From Tubiluchus corallicola (taxonomy: Eukaryota; Priapulida; Priapulimorpha; Priapulimorphida; Tubiluchidae), in contig JAQGDQ010000006.1 of the NCBI GenBank assembly GCA_030141605.1, positions 999,501 through 1,063,500 on the forward strand: a DNA stretch of 64,000 bases, given 5' to 3'. The notes under the pieces are model-generated. The model made no database searches, had not been told where the DNA came from, and worked only from the letters and a program-made list of their open reading frames with translations. Each line of letters starts with the position of its first letter. Positions within the stretch are counted from its first letter, which is position 1. Both the position numbers and the translations under genes were made by a program. Shown here in pieces: positions 30,826 to 46,847 of the stretch.

Positions 30826-33800
30826 CTAGCAAAAATATAGAAAAGCAAAAATGTACGTTGGATTCAAACAGTTGATGACCCTGCCACCTAAAGCAGGTTC
30901 AGTGACAGTCACATTGCTCATCATCAGCATTCAGAAAACCTAATGCTGCTTTTAAGATGCAGTATTGTGTTTATAAACGAGGCAAATATTGCAGGACATT
31001 TAAGGACAACTTCAAGTGTTTAAATTTGTCGTTTTGTTGTGTAAATTATAAAATTCTCTAGCATAAAAAACAGTTCAAAATGAAAATCTTAAAGGAATGT
31101 AGAAATAATACTGGTAGTTGATGTATATGCCATTTTCTTCAAATTAACCTGGCTTAATAAGGTGTTCAATAAAGTACATAATAATTTGACTCATCACTAA
31201 ATGTGTGCCTGTTTAATACAGACAGTGGAATAGTGCTCTAACATGTCATCCTTTTCTGTTTTTCACATAATGTCAAACAGGCCTATTACAATTATGCAAT
31301 TCGTTTTATCTATGTAATAATCATATCTGTTTTATGACATTACATAATTCATAAATTCAATTAAATGTAAAGCTAAATTATGTTACTATTTACATGATAA
31401 TTCTTACTAGATTCTTTAATCAACATACAACGATTGTTGTTCGATCATTTCTGAAGGACAAGCTACAAAATAAAACCGCCATCTGCTATCATTTTTTTAA
31501 TTATCAATATTATTTTCGTGTTAAAACTTCAGAAAGTTTATATGGCTTATGATTACTGATTGAGCATTTAGACAATTTGTGCATTTTTTTATTTTGGTAA
31601 GCATAAAGCCAGCACATCTTTTCCCACTTGTGGTCCTTATGCAGTTATTTCAAAAAGGTTTTTATTGACATTTTGGAAAAAACAATCTGGAACACATTCC
31701 GTGTGACTAAATGTGACACCAATAGCAGTTACTGACCTAATAAACCAGAAGTGATATATATGATGTTAGTCTAAAAAACAAACTGATATGCTGAACAGTT
31801 AACAACAGAAAATTAGTTTCAAGATGCAATCATAAGAGAGTATGAATTACAAACTGCCAGATTTAAATTATTATAACTAACTATATTTAAAGGAAAATCT
31901 CTATGAATGTAGCAGCTTTAACACTTACTAGTGAATGTGCATGACAAGAAACACCAAGAATCTGCAACTAAGTCTGCCCATAAACAATAATTGTTTATAA
32001 ATTATTTATAAATTCTACAAAAAATGCTGAGCCAGTGTCATTGCTTAAATAAAATACAAACCTGTATTTTTTCCGGTGTTCCCGTACTATCCATGCGACT
32101 AGCCACATTTACTGTATTTCCCCATATATCATATTGCGGCTTTTTTGCACCAATTACACCAGCAATGACAGGTCCAAAATTTATGCCTGAAAATTAAAAT
32201 GTCATATTAGAAACTAGCATCGCTAGAATTCTTTCACATGTAGTGGTAATAAGTCAGACTACAGATCAAGAATAACGAAAATAATGTGATACAGTAGCTG
32301 AGAAATGATTTAAAGTAGCTGATTTTATTTGGCAACATTGTCTCAATTTCTGGAACATTCTGCACACTTTAATATTGGTATAAAATATCTTACTTCGTAC
32401 ATTAGTTGAACAATTATTGCTCAATTTTTATTAACTTAACACTGTGCACACTAAACATAACTAATCAGTAATCTGCAAAATAATGGCACATGGCTTTGAA
32501 GAAAATATTGCATAAAGAATAAAATAGTAACGATAACAAATTTTTGTTTTTATATTATTTGTTTGTAGTAAAATAATTTATACAATATTACAATTGACAC
32601 AAAAATGATTAAGCAGTTGAATGTATTATATGCTTTTTCAAGCAAAGCAGTTACGAATTAAATCTTGTTGAATAGCAATGATATGTATCACCTTCTAGAG
32701 CCTAGTTGGTCCATTTTTTTACTTTTATTATAGTAGTTAAAATTTTCAACCAATAGTAAACTGCCTTAGAAAGAATGTAAAATCACAGTCACCCAGACTC
32801 TAGAAATTCCTAATATAAACAAAGTATTAGTTAGCAGGTTCCTAAAACTGCTACTGATAAATGAATATATCAGTACCACTTCACTGATAAATAAATGACA
32901 TAAATTTGAACGTCAGCAAATTTAAAACTATGCCACAAACTCGTCTCTCTCATTGGTGTTAACTGTCAACCTTTCAATTTAAGCAAAGCTTTTGGCAAAA
33001 ATAAATACTGAAAAGGACATAATTCAAACAAATAGCGGTTTTTATAAGCATGGAAGTCGATGTTGACAAACTGCTGGCAAAAGTATTACGTACCTATACG
33101 CATTTTGAAATGATTAAACGAATGCTCATTGATATACTTTATTTGGTTGTTAAGATTTAGAGCAAAATCGGCGACGACGGCAACTCGCTGTTCTAACGGC
33201 AAGTCGGTGCCAGTTAAGCCGCTGGCACACATGTAAGTAGAACCAATGGTTTTTATCTTCTCAACGCAACTAAACTGTTGTTGACTAAGAATCTGAAAAT
33301 ATGTGAAGAAATAAGATGCTAACCACAATGACCACCACTTAAAGCAAAATTTAATGAAATAATACACTAAGTTGAAATGACATTTTCCATGGTTGTAACT
33401 TGTACATCGTAATGAAATAATTGTTTGTTAGTTTTCGAAATTGTTTGATGCCCTGTGTGACAAGTAGAGCTCACTTACAACAAAGGAATGGGGTAAAATC
33501 TAATAAATAATTTTAGTGATGTTTCAGCACAAACCTAGACATGATTCAGATTTACTGGTCAGGCTAATACACAGGTTTAAGTAGCCACAAGGTAAAGCAA
33601 GCTGTCCAGAAAATGCCAATTAATTTAGCAAACTTTTCAGAGAGCTGTCTGGAATTTAAGTTTAGATAACAATCGCATCACAATTATTACCCAAAAAAGT
33701 AGTCCATTATCTAAGACTTGAATGACTGAATAACAAAACCATGATGAGTGCAACCCAATGTTTGATTGGTCAATGATTGTTTTATTTTAGTTTTATTACA

Positions 33801-36800
33801 CATGTCAGCAATCGTTCAATAATCAAATTTCAGCAAAACTCTACACCAGTAATTAGCTAATTCTAGCTGTAAGACCAGATTTTCACAAATTATTATGTTA
33901 CAAAAATGAAAGTAACTTATAAGGCAGTAAGGCTTTACTTTTTCATTGAAAAAAGAGTTAGGACAGAAAAATTTATACTAACACTGACCTGATTTTCCAT
34001 TTTCAAACTGACCATCCTATTCTCCTTTTTTCATTTGGTCCAGTAGAAGTTACATTAAAACATTCACCACAAATAATACTGAAGCCAGCTTTCAATAAAT
34101 ATGTCCACTGGATATAAATAATGGGTCAGTTCGTTATCAAAATATGCAACTATGCAGAAAAGCAGACCTTATATTCTACCTTCTAGCAACACTGAGTGTT
34201 ACCTCATCAAAATCCGCAATGATTTCATTGAGAAGTCGGAGGCATTCCACCCCCTCATTATTGCCCTCAAGTTCTATGTAAAAGTCAGAGAAATTAGATA
34301 TGGAAGCAAACATCACACATGCGTGCTCACACCATTCATTGTATAAATCCTGCAAAAACAAAATTTACTGGTAGCTGGATAATACTTTTTGAATGCCAAA
34401 ATAATGAAAATAGATTATTTTGGTTATAATACTCATACTAAAGGTGCTCTCAAATGATACAAGTTTATAATATGAATTTTGTGAAACTTACTAAAAACAC
34501 TGAGTTACATGTTTAGTCTATCAATCAAATTACCTTACTGTTATTATTAGACAAACGCACTTTAAACACGAAACCCAATATAGAACAAAGCTAACTTTAA
34601 GACCAACTACTTCAATATTAAGTGTACAACATACCTCATTGTTTCGCTCCATAGCAAGAAAATGTTCTGCTACATGTACAGGCAGTATATTACCCAGCAG
34701 CTTTTTATTGTAGGCCTGTAAACTTTGTGTTTCTTCTTTCTCTTCTGTTGCCTGCAAAAACAGAAAACTTGATGACTCAAATGTCAATTTAATACATGCA
34801 TTACATTTGATTCTATTAAACTGAAAACATAACAGTCTGCATTTAATTTTTCAACTTTCAGTAGTCTTGTTAAACAACAGATTACATGAAAGCATGTGCT
34901 GATATCATTGTTCCTCAAACTGCATAGCTGTCATTGGCGGACCATAAGAAACCAATAATAAGACATAGCATTACAATGTTGTGCTTGGAGAAGTATTCAC
35001 ATCTGTAAGTTCACTGAATTTGTCTTATTGACTTGGTCTGCGATTTTTAATTTTTCGTTCAAGTTTCAGTTAAGATGTACGAAACTTTGATGTTTCAAAG
35101 GACAGAAAAATGATTTGTGAGATGGAAAATTTAAACACTGCAATGCACTAATTTATTGAATGCTGGACTAACAGATTTTTTAGACTCATTCCCATTATGC
35201 TAACTTACCTACAGCTAACAAACAAAGGAACAATTAGCAATCATGAGCCTAAAAATCCAACTATATTTACAGAACAAAAAACATACACTTACCTGCAACT
35301 TCCAGAGAAAGTCAAGTCTAGACGTAGACTCCACTTGCTGAGCATGTAGAACTAATGCCATCAAGTAAATGACAAGACCAACCACGCAATACCATTTTAA
35401 TCCCAGAGTATGAACACTATCACTTCTGCAATGAAAAACCTGTGCATTTAAAATTTTAGAAAGGTGAACACTAGCATACTACTTACTAAAACATTGAAAA
35501 TATGAGGCTTCCTTAGTGACTAAGCCTCTAAGATACAAAACCTGCCATGTCTTGTTTGTGTCTTAGCTTATAGACACTTTTGTAACTATATTTTTGTGGG
35601 ATATCAGCTTTTTATGCTCTCTGGAAAATATAATCAGTTATTATAACTTTTATGGAGATACACACCTTAACAAGTTGGTTTTAATGTATACGTTACAGGC
35701 CACAATGTACTGATTACAGTTTAGTTGTATAGGTTGATTTTTTATTATATTAAAGGGTGGATCCAGAAAGCAGCCTGTATCACAGAACCAACAGCTCACT
35801 TTCACAAAGCAAACACACCTGTTGCTGCAGTCATGGTTTTCTGCCCCAAATATCTTCAGGTGTAGTGTAACAATTACATAAACTTAAAGCAACGCTATGT
35901 TTTAAATCGGCCTTTATATCGCTAACAAGACTGCACTCAGCAATAGACTGCATTTGTCAAAATATGCAAAGCCAGTATTTTGATGTCACACAACGATCTT
36001 CGAATTGTGCATACTGGGTGTGTCCCAACCTTATTACTCCAGATCAGAATATTCAGGTAGCTCAGAAATTATCACGTGAGCTCTATAATATGAGCAGAGC
36101 TTTCTACAGCTTATTTGATGAATTCACATTAACAAATCGTTGAGTGCTGAGTCTAAACGACAATGCTGGTTTAACAGTAAGCGGGTGAATCGTTTTACCA
36201 CATATGAATGGCTTTCTACTGCATTATGCGCATGATTTATAGGCAGTAGAGTGTCTTGTTTTTGGGTTATGAATTACGAAACACAGTTCAAGCACTGTTG
36301 TGCTAATACTGATGGTGAATAAAATAAACTCAATTAATTGTACATTTATTAATTTTTATTCACATTGGTTCCTCAAAGTTTTTCGCCTGTTTAAATAAAT
36401 GCAGTCATGTATTGCCTAATTTATAAATTTTCTTAATTCCCATACAAGCTGAACAAAAACAGACAAGCAGCTGTTGTGTTCTGTGGAAACATTCTGTCCA
36501 TGCACTGCGTGCGGACCAATCTTTGACTGCAAGACTACTGCTGTAAATGATGTACAAAATTGTCAGTTTTAATCGGAGAAAACTGTCCAAAATTTGAAAA
36601 TACTGCAAAATTTAAGATGGTTTCTACATCATGTGCTTATTTCTTGCCAACATAATGTTAGTATTTGAAAGCGGGATATTATAGTTTTAAAGCTCTGATT
36701 TGGCTTAACATAAATACGACTTCTGAATAAATTGCTTCACCTCGACTACTTGAAAAAAACTATATTAACTCTCACAAAAAATGTCGTCCGTTTAGATAAA

Positions 36801-39800
36801 ATAGAAAGAGAACCATGATCTTCTATCTGGAACAATCACGTTTCGTGTTAGTGAGCATGTACTTGCGCTTCGAGTGCTTTGCATGCTTTGCTTGGCTGTT
36901 TGTTGCAGTAAATGCTCATTAGTGTGAATAAGAATATTACTGTTTGTAGGTGGGCAGTATGGGTTACTTAAATAAATGTGCACCCTGTAAAACACAGTTT
37001 ATTAGTCCTGAGCACCCTGTACACAGCTTATTAGTCCTGTAAAAGTGATATACATACGTGACTTTGTTAAGCAAACAGTGACACATTTAAAGTACAAGTT
37101 TTGGCCTTGTTGAGATTGATAGCACTTGAAAAAAGCATTATTTTGACTTTGAATTAACAAACTGTACCAGTATTTTACTCTATTCAGTTCTGTAAACTAA
37201 ATATCTAAAAATTAACCTGCTAATGTTTTTGAAATCTAAAAACATTTACTAACAAAATTACATACTCAGCCTGAACATAAAGCAGAATGTCTTTATTGTC
37301 AAACAACGGTTGATATGAAGAAAGAATAATGCTGGAATAAATGATTGTAAATGTTCCTAAAATCAACAACTTCAACCAGGCTGCCAAGACAAGAAATACT
37401 GCACAAGCCAACATCACCAGCATCACACTAAAGGTAAAATACTGAAAAAAGATCAATAACATATTTTTTATAAAACAATATTTTCCTTTTCAACATGTTG
37501 TTTCATCTGTTACAAGCAAATATGAATCATATACACAGAAAATATTATCTCAGTCATAGATAACAAGTATTATATCTGTATACATTTATCACATTTACAA
37601 AAACAAAACTGCACTATCGCAAATTTATAAAAAGATATATTATATAGTAACTTGGCTATAAAAATACCCTTCTTCTGATTCTCTGTAAACATCACACATA
37701 AAATTGTCACTAATCAATACACAGCGCCAGTAAATGTCAGTAAACAATACCGTAAAGGTTACTTTTGTCTAATTAGTGCCACAAATTGATACATTACTTT
37801 ACACTTTAATAATAGATCCAATAGTCGTGAAGATAATGAATATACCTCAGGAAAGTGTGTTGTTTGATCTTGGCACATATTTTGTTCTTTGCCAATTACA
37901 ACATCAGTCATGTTGGTGACGAAGTATATGATATTTTGCGTAGAATTGGTGTCGGCCAGACAATCATACAAGCTTGTTTTATCCATTGTAAACTAAAGAA
38001 TGCAACAGAGATTAGTTTAAGATACAGTGCAAATAGACCACCTTAATTAATTAACTTTTACTTATTAACAAAATAAATGTTTTACTGTTTCATTTGTCTG
38101 TAAAAGTAGATAATGAAACTCATTCAATACAGCAGATGGCACATTAAATCCAGTGGTTATGTAAAGCTCAACAAAGTACTAACCACTTAATAATTGTTAA
38201 TTAACATACAGTATCTATACTGCTAAATCCATGCATTACAGCAGATACTACGATATGACTTATAGTACTTACCATATTGCAAATGGCAGCAACGAATATT
38301 TCTACAATGGCAAGACTAGCCAGAACTTGACAGAAATGACGGTTCCTGTTAATTGTTTTAGAGATAGCTTTCAAGGCTGCTGGTGCCAGCTAAAAGTAAA
38401 ATAAGTAAAAAACTGTTTATATTAAAGAAAATCATGGTAACACTTGTAGCAATCTTCAGACGGAAGTCCTAGGCAGTGAAAATAGCAAAAATTATATCTG
38501 CTGCATTAAGGCATTTTTTCACAAAAAGCAAACAAGCAATAATGTACTGAAAGTGACATAGATATTAAACAAAAAAAGCATTCTAAAATTTATAATTTAC
38601 CAAGGAAAGTAGACATTTACCTTATACTAAATAGTAAATAATTAATATATACTTGAACATAATCTCATAGGATGACAATTCAATGGATGAGTGGTACACA
38701 TCTACATATTAATAAGTAAAAGTAAAACAGATAAAAAATTAATTCAAATAGTGATTAAAGAGACCTACTATGGTAGAACTATGATAGTTTATTGATGGAG
38801 ACCTGACTTCACATTCCTTAATAAGCTGCCAACAATTAAAGCATTATTACCATTACTGTATTATAAACTATAACAACAGTCGATCATTTGAATCCTTCAT
38901 CTTCGTGCAATTGGTACCAAAACCTTTTTATTTAAAGTAACGAAAAACTTGACTCCTAGGAACAAAACCACAACACAGTAATTCTGAGCACTCTAGTTTA
39001 ATACCAGTTATGCTACAAGAGCTAAATTGTAAAGCACTCAATAATCTTGCTCTGCACTGCTGAATATAAAATTGGTCAAGATTGTTAACACTTCTAATAT
39101 CCTTTTTTTAAGATCTATACACTCAGCATTAATATGCAAGTATTGTAAAAAACAAGATAAAACTACAAGAAATCACAAGTTCCTTGTAAAGAAACTGCAT
39201 AATAGCAATAATTGGATAATTAAGGGCAATTTAAAATGTTTTTTTCATAATAAAATTGACATACCTTACTTTTCTCTGTACACACAATCACTAGTAAAAT
39301 TATTTGCAGTAGAAGTGCAATGACAAATATAACAATCATCACCATTGTACTGAAAAAGTAAACAAAATATTAATAAGTGCACACATAGAGCTTTTAAGAT
39401 AAAGTATAATAACAATGATTACAATGTTTTGCATCAAGGTAATAAAAATCAAGTACAGTGATATTACATCGGGGCAAACATGTTTCCAATTTCACGTTTT
39501 CTGCATTTCTAAGTGAAAATAAGCAGTTGGTCAAAACTCACCAGTAAAAGATAGTTAATTGAATACTCCACAATAACATTACCAGCAACAAACAGCAGGT
39601 CATGTATGACTTGAACATTCGATCTCTTTCCATGTTGTACTAAAAAAATCAAAAATAAAAGTTAAGCAAAAATATTCTTACTTCCTTGAATCATTGGTAA
39701 ATGGCAAAAAGCATTTCTGAGACACGATGGCACAACTATTCAATGACGTTATTAACAACAAATAAGTAACAAGCTTTATGACTAAAGGACTAATCCTGGC

Positions 39801-42800
39801 ACTTACAGTTCACAGTTGTGTGTTCAGCTTTTGCTCAATTTTTATACTTATACAGACAAGCCATCACAAGGAAGTCATCCATGCAACAAGTTAATCAGTC
39901 AACAAATGGTTAACTAGCCAGTCAACTAATAAAACTATCTGCCGACCACTTAACAGCCCAAACAACCAAATAAATAAACAAATGAACAAACAAACGGATG
40001 ATTGAACAAATAAACAAATCAAAAAACAAAATCCAGAAGAATCTTTGCTTACTTTTTCTTCTATTTCTTTCTTGTTAAAGGTGAGCAAAAATGGACGGCA
40101 GTGTTCTGAACGCAGACGATCAATGGATCGAGCATCGATGGCTCGACTTAGGTATTCATTGACTTCATCATCTGTTTCCCTTTCCTGACCTTCACCTAGC
40201 CCCAGTCTATTAAACATAATAAAAATTAGATAAGTTCTTGAAAGTATGTAATTTTTGAAAGTAACTTCATTAGCAGGTGGCACTGGTTATATGTGTACAT
40301 GTTCACAAAAATTATGCCAACTAACTGAGGTTTATGCAAGATATGTATATGCATAATCTACTTTATCATGTAGCACATGTATAAGATTTAAGATAATTAA
40401 CCTAATTTGCACATTCTTGTGTCCTTTATTGGCCTGATCTTCATCTAAACCCATCTTTTTCAGTACGCCATTCGCTCGCTGCTCACTACTCTTCTCATTG
40501 GTCCTCCTCTTACTCTGTAGAACAGAAAATGAAATTTCCGGTATACAAATCTTAAGAAGTCGCGCTAATAAACTACACAGTGGTATGGACAATTTATGCA
40601 GCTTAAGCATAATCATGCAAGGTTAAATTTCCTAAAAAGTACATTACTCTATTTTGACAAATTAAGCCCAACAGTTTATTAGCAGCCTTTCTTGTCTATA
40701 TATTTTCATATTTTTTAAACAAAACATGGATTTCACTAAAACGTATATTTGTATTAGAATTAAATTACATGTGTGTAAGAAAAATTGATATTTATGTGTC
40801 CAAACTCTTGTTAAAACTTCTCATGTGCACTCTTTAATTAAGATACAATAAAGTTACAAAAACAGATACAGATATTAGTTAAAATGATCTTGTCATATTC
40901 TTCAGTCTCTTAACATTAACAATTGGGCTTTTTTTCACCCTTCTGCCAATAATAATTTAGCCAGGAAAATATGTTGGTGACTGAAGTTAGACAGACTGTT
41001 AAAGCAGAATGGTTGCTATGTGCACTTAATGACCAAAGCTAAAGAACATCAAGCCTAGTAAGTAAATAGATGGGTGATCATGGAGTGCCGTCATTGCCTT
41101 TCACCTGATTTATTGCCAGCGCGTAAGAACCTCACTGATATAGGATGCAGACACATCCAGATGGGGCTAAGATACCTCTGCCGGTCTGATGTCTCATCAA
41201 AAAAGATTATTGTTGATAATGAGTTAGGTTTCACTGCAACCAATTCCACTGAGTAGGGATAAACACCAAGTGCTGGATCAGTGATTACATTACAACTTAA
41301 TTACAGATGCATTTAAATTGGCAAAGATGCATTTTTTTGTATGATAAAAATGCAATGACAAATATGTGCTTTATTTGCAAAATTAGTCACTCATAAAAAC
41401 AAATAAGTATGTATAATTTATTACAAAATCTGCATATTAAACAGGTATCAAAGTTAACATTTACAATAATTAACAATTAAAATGACATTAAAATGAAAAA
41501 ATGCCATGTAAACAGCAGATTGTGTCATTCCCTTGGTACAAATGCCATGTGCAAAACCAAGCAAACGAGCCATATCTAATGTCAAATGCAGATGTAATAC
41601 CTCACCACCGCTTTTCCTTTGTTTACTATTAATTTGCGCCAGCAGGCATAATTCTTGCTAGCACTGCACAAACAGTCAACAAAGCAAAAATTAATAACAA
41701 CAAGCTACTGAGTTGCACAGACGCATAATCGAAATTCGCAATACGGCAACACAAGAGCTAATTTGTGCTTATTGATTGTGACAATATGGTTTGTCTCCCG
41801 GCCAATAGGATCAATATTAAGAAAGTTCACTGATGTAATAAATCATTTTTATCTGTAATAGTCAATAATAATAATAACAGTCTGTAATAATACAATCAAT
41901 CAAATGAAAAGTTTTTGCTCGCTATGAAATTATTAATAATAAAACGGTGACATTTTTGCTGTGACTAAATACTTAATTCACCTAATCAGCAAGTTTCAAA
42001 TCGAAGTGAATCTATACAAACAGTTTTGAAAAACATCTCAGGCATTTTTTTTCAATATTAACAGTTTAAGTTACAGAGACAAATAGGACGAGATAAACGT
42101 CAGATAATGATATGGCAGAAAAAATATATGAATACAATACAATAAAATCATTCACATGAATTTAGTAGTTCAATATAATCTTACAGCATCACCATGGCAT
42201 TTCATGCACTGCCATTTAGAAACATCTGTAGTTATGTGTTCAATTAGTGTAACAGGGCAAGTAGCATTCATTTCTAAACCAATACTGCTATACCACAAGA
42301 TATGATGAAGGCAATTAGTCGTAATGTTAGCAAGGCTAGTCACTTGTTCATAAAGTTATTAGTGATGTTAGTTATGTTAGTAATGGAAAATGACACGTGG
42401 CACTGCAAACCATGCATGTTATGAAGAATAACTGACACTCAAACAAATACGTGGCTAGCACGCTAATTACCGTTCTGCAGCTTGATTCACTGATCTACAT
42501 TGTGAAGATGAAAGCCAATCCCGTCACCTATTAATGTGCACATGTAGGCTATTTTAATCTTACCAACAACATTTCAACATTAACGTGAAAAGAGGTTTCT
42601 TCTGTGGCTGATAATGCTTCCGACTGCAAGTCAAATGTGTCTACCTGACCAGGTAAACTTAAAAGATGAGGAAAAGTGGACTTTCTGCACTGTCAGAAAA
42701 AGTGTAAAGCTTGCTCATTTCATGGTTACACTATATATAAAATAAATGCTACGCAAAACCTTTGCATTATGAGCAAAAGTACAAATAAAGTGTGTAATAG

Positions 42801-45800
42801 TTCAGTATGGTTTCTCCAAATCCCGTACGTATTTTATAGTGATTTTTTAATTATAAGTTTTTTGTAAAAGAGCAGTAGTAACCGTACATGCTTATTATTG
42901 ATTTTGAGATCTTTAGCCAAAAAATGGTTCTTTATTTCTGTCCGCAATAAAAACACGACACTGATGAAAACACGACACTGACGAAACCTAAACCACACAG
43001 CAGAGATCAATTACACTAAGGCCCTGAAGGCCTTTTCCCTTGATTGAGGATGAGAAAATATAATGTTCACTCTTGTATTAAAAATCATTGGGTGTCTTTG
43101 GCACAGTCTGGACCCTCCTAACATCTTTGTAAATAATTGTATTATTTTGTCTTACAAAGTAACACATTAAGAAGAACATAAATGTTCAGACAAAATTTAT
43201 GTGAATAATTAAAATAAATTACTTCAAACTAGTTCCAATAAATTAGCTATGGTGTAGTAAATTCTATGTGATATCATTACAACAAATAACAAATGAGCTT
43301 TACTGCTCTGCAACACTTTTTCGTTCCATACTTCCTGCAATTAATAATATATAAAAAACTGAGGATTCGCATTCACAAGTATGTATGGTATCTAATAGAC
43401 AGTTTCTAACTCCACATAAAAGGTTAACAAAGTGAATATAATTATGTTTAAAACTATCAAATTAAATAAATACTTATGAAGGTATATACCTTGCGTATGT
43501 CGGGGGCCACAACAAAGAAAGTTTTTACGTTTTTCTCGCGTAGGTAGCTGTTTCTTTCCCAACCATTGCCTTGTTCTAGTTCATATTCACCCTTTGGGAT
43601 AAAACTTGCCGTATGTTCAGTTATGTGGACTTTTCTACAACAGCACATAAAACAAATAAAAATTATTTAGACAAAATCATCATGCCAAATATTTGTAGGA
43701 ATAAGAACTGAAGGTACTGGTTATAATTTAAGAAATTTACAGCTTTTATGCATTTTAATAACATTAAAATTAATGGTCACATAAAATTTAACCTTACCCT
43801 GGTACACCACCAGCCTCCATATTGTTGGCAAGTGTCACATCGTTTGACCATACATCAAACTGCCACTTGCGCAAACCGAGTACCCCACAATGAACACGTC
43901 CACTATGGATTCCCACTCTCATGTTCAATGCGTCGACGCCTACCATGTCTCGCACTAACCTGAAATATAATGAACAAATAACATAAAAAGAGATGTGTAA
44001 TATTCCAGTACATTGGGATTAGACCATTGTTATATTTGACATTATTGGGATTAGACCATTGTTATATTTGACATTATGAGGGCTTCAGATAAATAAGCAA
44101 ATTCTTATTGTCCGTGATTTCATGTTCGGGAATGGAAAAGCTCAATTTTATGAATAAACAAGCTCAAATACAATCTAGCTATAATGATAAATAAACGTAC
44201 AAAACTGCAGATTTTCTAATGGTTGCAGTAAAATAAATTCCTTCAACATAGAGAAAAAATTGAGTGTTCACAGCTTACGCAATAGCATCGATGACATCTA
44301 GCCCCATTTCTATACAACACTGAGCATGGTCAGGTCTTGCCTCTGGTATACCACATACACAGTAATAGCAATCTCCTAGAATCTTAATTCGTAAACAATG
44401 GTTTTCCTGTGCCAATTTATCAAATCTAGAAAAAAGTGACAAGCTTATCAAATGTATATGTTAAAGGTTCAAAATTATTACAAATGCCAACTTCTGTTCA
44501 TTGTGTCATTACTATAAAATGTTTAGCCTATTCTCATCTATAAGATAACATACCATTAACTAATGATTCAGTTAATTGGTAACACAAAAACAGTTTATCA
44601 ACATGAAATGGCAAAATTTGTGACTATTTTAGGCAATAAGAGAAAGATGGCGTGGAATAGTTCCCTGCCACGTTTATGCCATTTAACGAGATAAATTACA
44701 ATTAAGCAAAAAAGAACTAATATTACCATTATACCGTTTTGCAAATATTACTTACAATCTATAGTCAGAATAAAATTTTCTTGTGCAACATTTCTTAAAT
44801 TTATTTTATTTTCAGAAATTACTGCTCAATAAAAAACTATTTTTAAGCTGGCAAAACAAACCATTTGAAATTGTATTCAAGTTTAGACATTAGAAAATTT
44901 TACAAACTTAGAATCCATCCAAATGGTATCACCATTCAACAGCTAACTCTGTTTTTTTACAAGTGGTTCAAAAATTTGTTTTTGCTTTACATGGTTACGA
45001 AATACGGAAAAGATTATCTTAAACTTTTAAATATCTGTGACATGAGTTGCAGTGAGTTACAAGATTTGTTGAATTGTGAAGTAGCATATCTGCAGCCTCA
45101 TATTGATCAACACCTGCATCTGACTTAAACAAACAACTTTCCATTACTATGGTCAATATTACGTCTAACTTTATTGATTGGAAAGAAACTGAGACCTACT
45201 TTATCAACATTACATGAAATGTGGTGCGAAATAGCAGAGAAATAATTAATGTTTCAAAAACAACTTTTCTAAATAATATTATCATAGGCTAAAAATAATG
45301 TTAAGTGCAGATGCAGGTTATAACAACGTCTTGAACCTTCTTTAAAATGCCATGTAGTCACAGAGCGATTGTTTGTAACTTACATAGCATACCTACTACT
45401 CAGTAGTATAATGTCTGACAGAATTTTAGAATGTTCTGTCGCACCATTTTCAATACTAATAATAACATGACGATACAAGAATGACCTTTAGCAAAATTGT
45501 GCATTATTGACTAATTCACTTACACACTTACTCTCATTCACTTATTCACTCACTGAAATACTTTTATGTCTTTCCAAGAAAATGCAACACTGAAAACCAT
45601 TAACGAAATAGTCGACACTGAAAAATCTTTAGTGGTGATGCTTTACAAAAAATGTTAGCTACAATATTTTTGTAACAATTAGGTGCAATAATAGTTATAG
45701 TAGTTTGTACAAAAATATTATGTGATTTGAACATGTTGAAGCTTTTGGTAACAGCTTTAATAGTGAAAAATAATAATGTTCAGAGCTTATTGCCAGTCAG

Positions 45801-46815
45801 CTATCTACCTTGTGAATGAATCTGTTAAGTGATGAGCAAGTTCAATACGCCCAGTCAATTTCAGATTTCAGAGTTAAGCACGCTATGTTAATAAAGCTAG
45901 TTTAGCAGTTTCCTTCTTTTAAAATAAAAGATTAAGAGCACACGCAAAACAGTACGATCAATGTCACAAGTATTGATGACTTAGTTAACAAGATATAGGA
46001 TAATAAAATGTAACAGCACTGCAGATAGGCGAATAACGCAATGCAGCCACCATACAAACATGCATGGCAGGCATTAAATGAACAACAATCAATGTCTTTT
46101 AAAACTATTCACTTTCAGTATTTTATAACACCCAGTGAAAGCAGAAACTAAAGTAAAAGTGTAAATTTTTGAAAAAGTACATTAAATCAAATACCATTTG
46201 ATTTCTATAACTATCAGATGATTTTATTTAGTGAAAATGTAAAAATACCTAGCAAACAATTCATTGAGCAACTTCACAAGTTCCTGTGCTGTACACTGAG
46301 AAGATAGCTGTGTGAAACCGCATATGTCAGCAAACAGAATGCTGAAATATGAAACAAAACATCATAATGAAGACAAATACACAAATACTAGTAGATAATA
46401 CAAGTTTTCAGAGGTCCACATATCAGATAATTAGTAGCATAAGTTCATAAAAAAAGGCTATAAATTTATAAAATTTACGTAACATACATACATGTGTATA
46501 AACATTTTGCATAGACACTTATATACACATGCACACCCACACACACGCATTAAAAAACCATTAAAACTATAAAACTGTAATGTATACAGCTAAAAGTTAA
46601 TGTATTGTAATAATATATTGTGAAATTTCAATTTTGTAGGACAATTTCTTCTAATATTATTGTAGTCTGAACTTATATTATATATATATATATATATATA
46701 CTCTATGTAATATTTTTAATATTATCAAGTATATATACACTGCATTCATATACATATATAATTATATGCAGCACATACATATATATATATATATATATGA
46801 CGTTAGATTGTCACA

Positions 46816-46847
<32 letters not shown>

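Noticed and set aside
41074-41256. 60-residue open frame with several cysteines in ADCY intron 7
   Set aside because: Cysteine spacing matches no motif I know, and there is no splice-site support.
44865-45128. 87-residue open frame inside ADCY intron 4
   Set aside because: No recognisable domain, no splice or codon support, opposite strand to the host gene.
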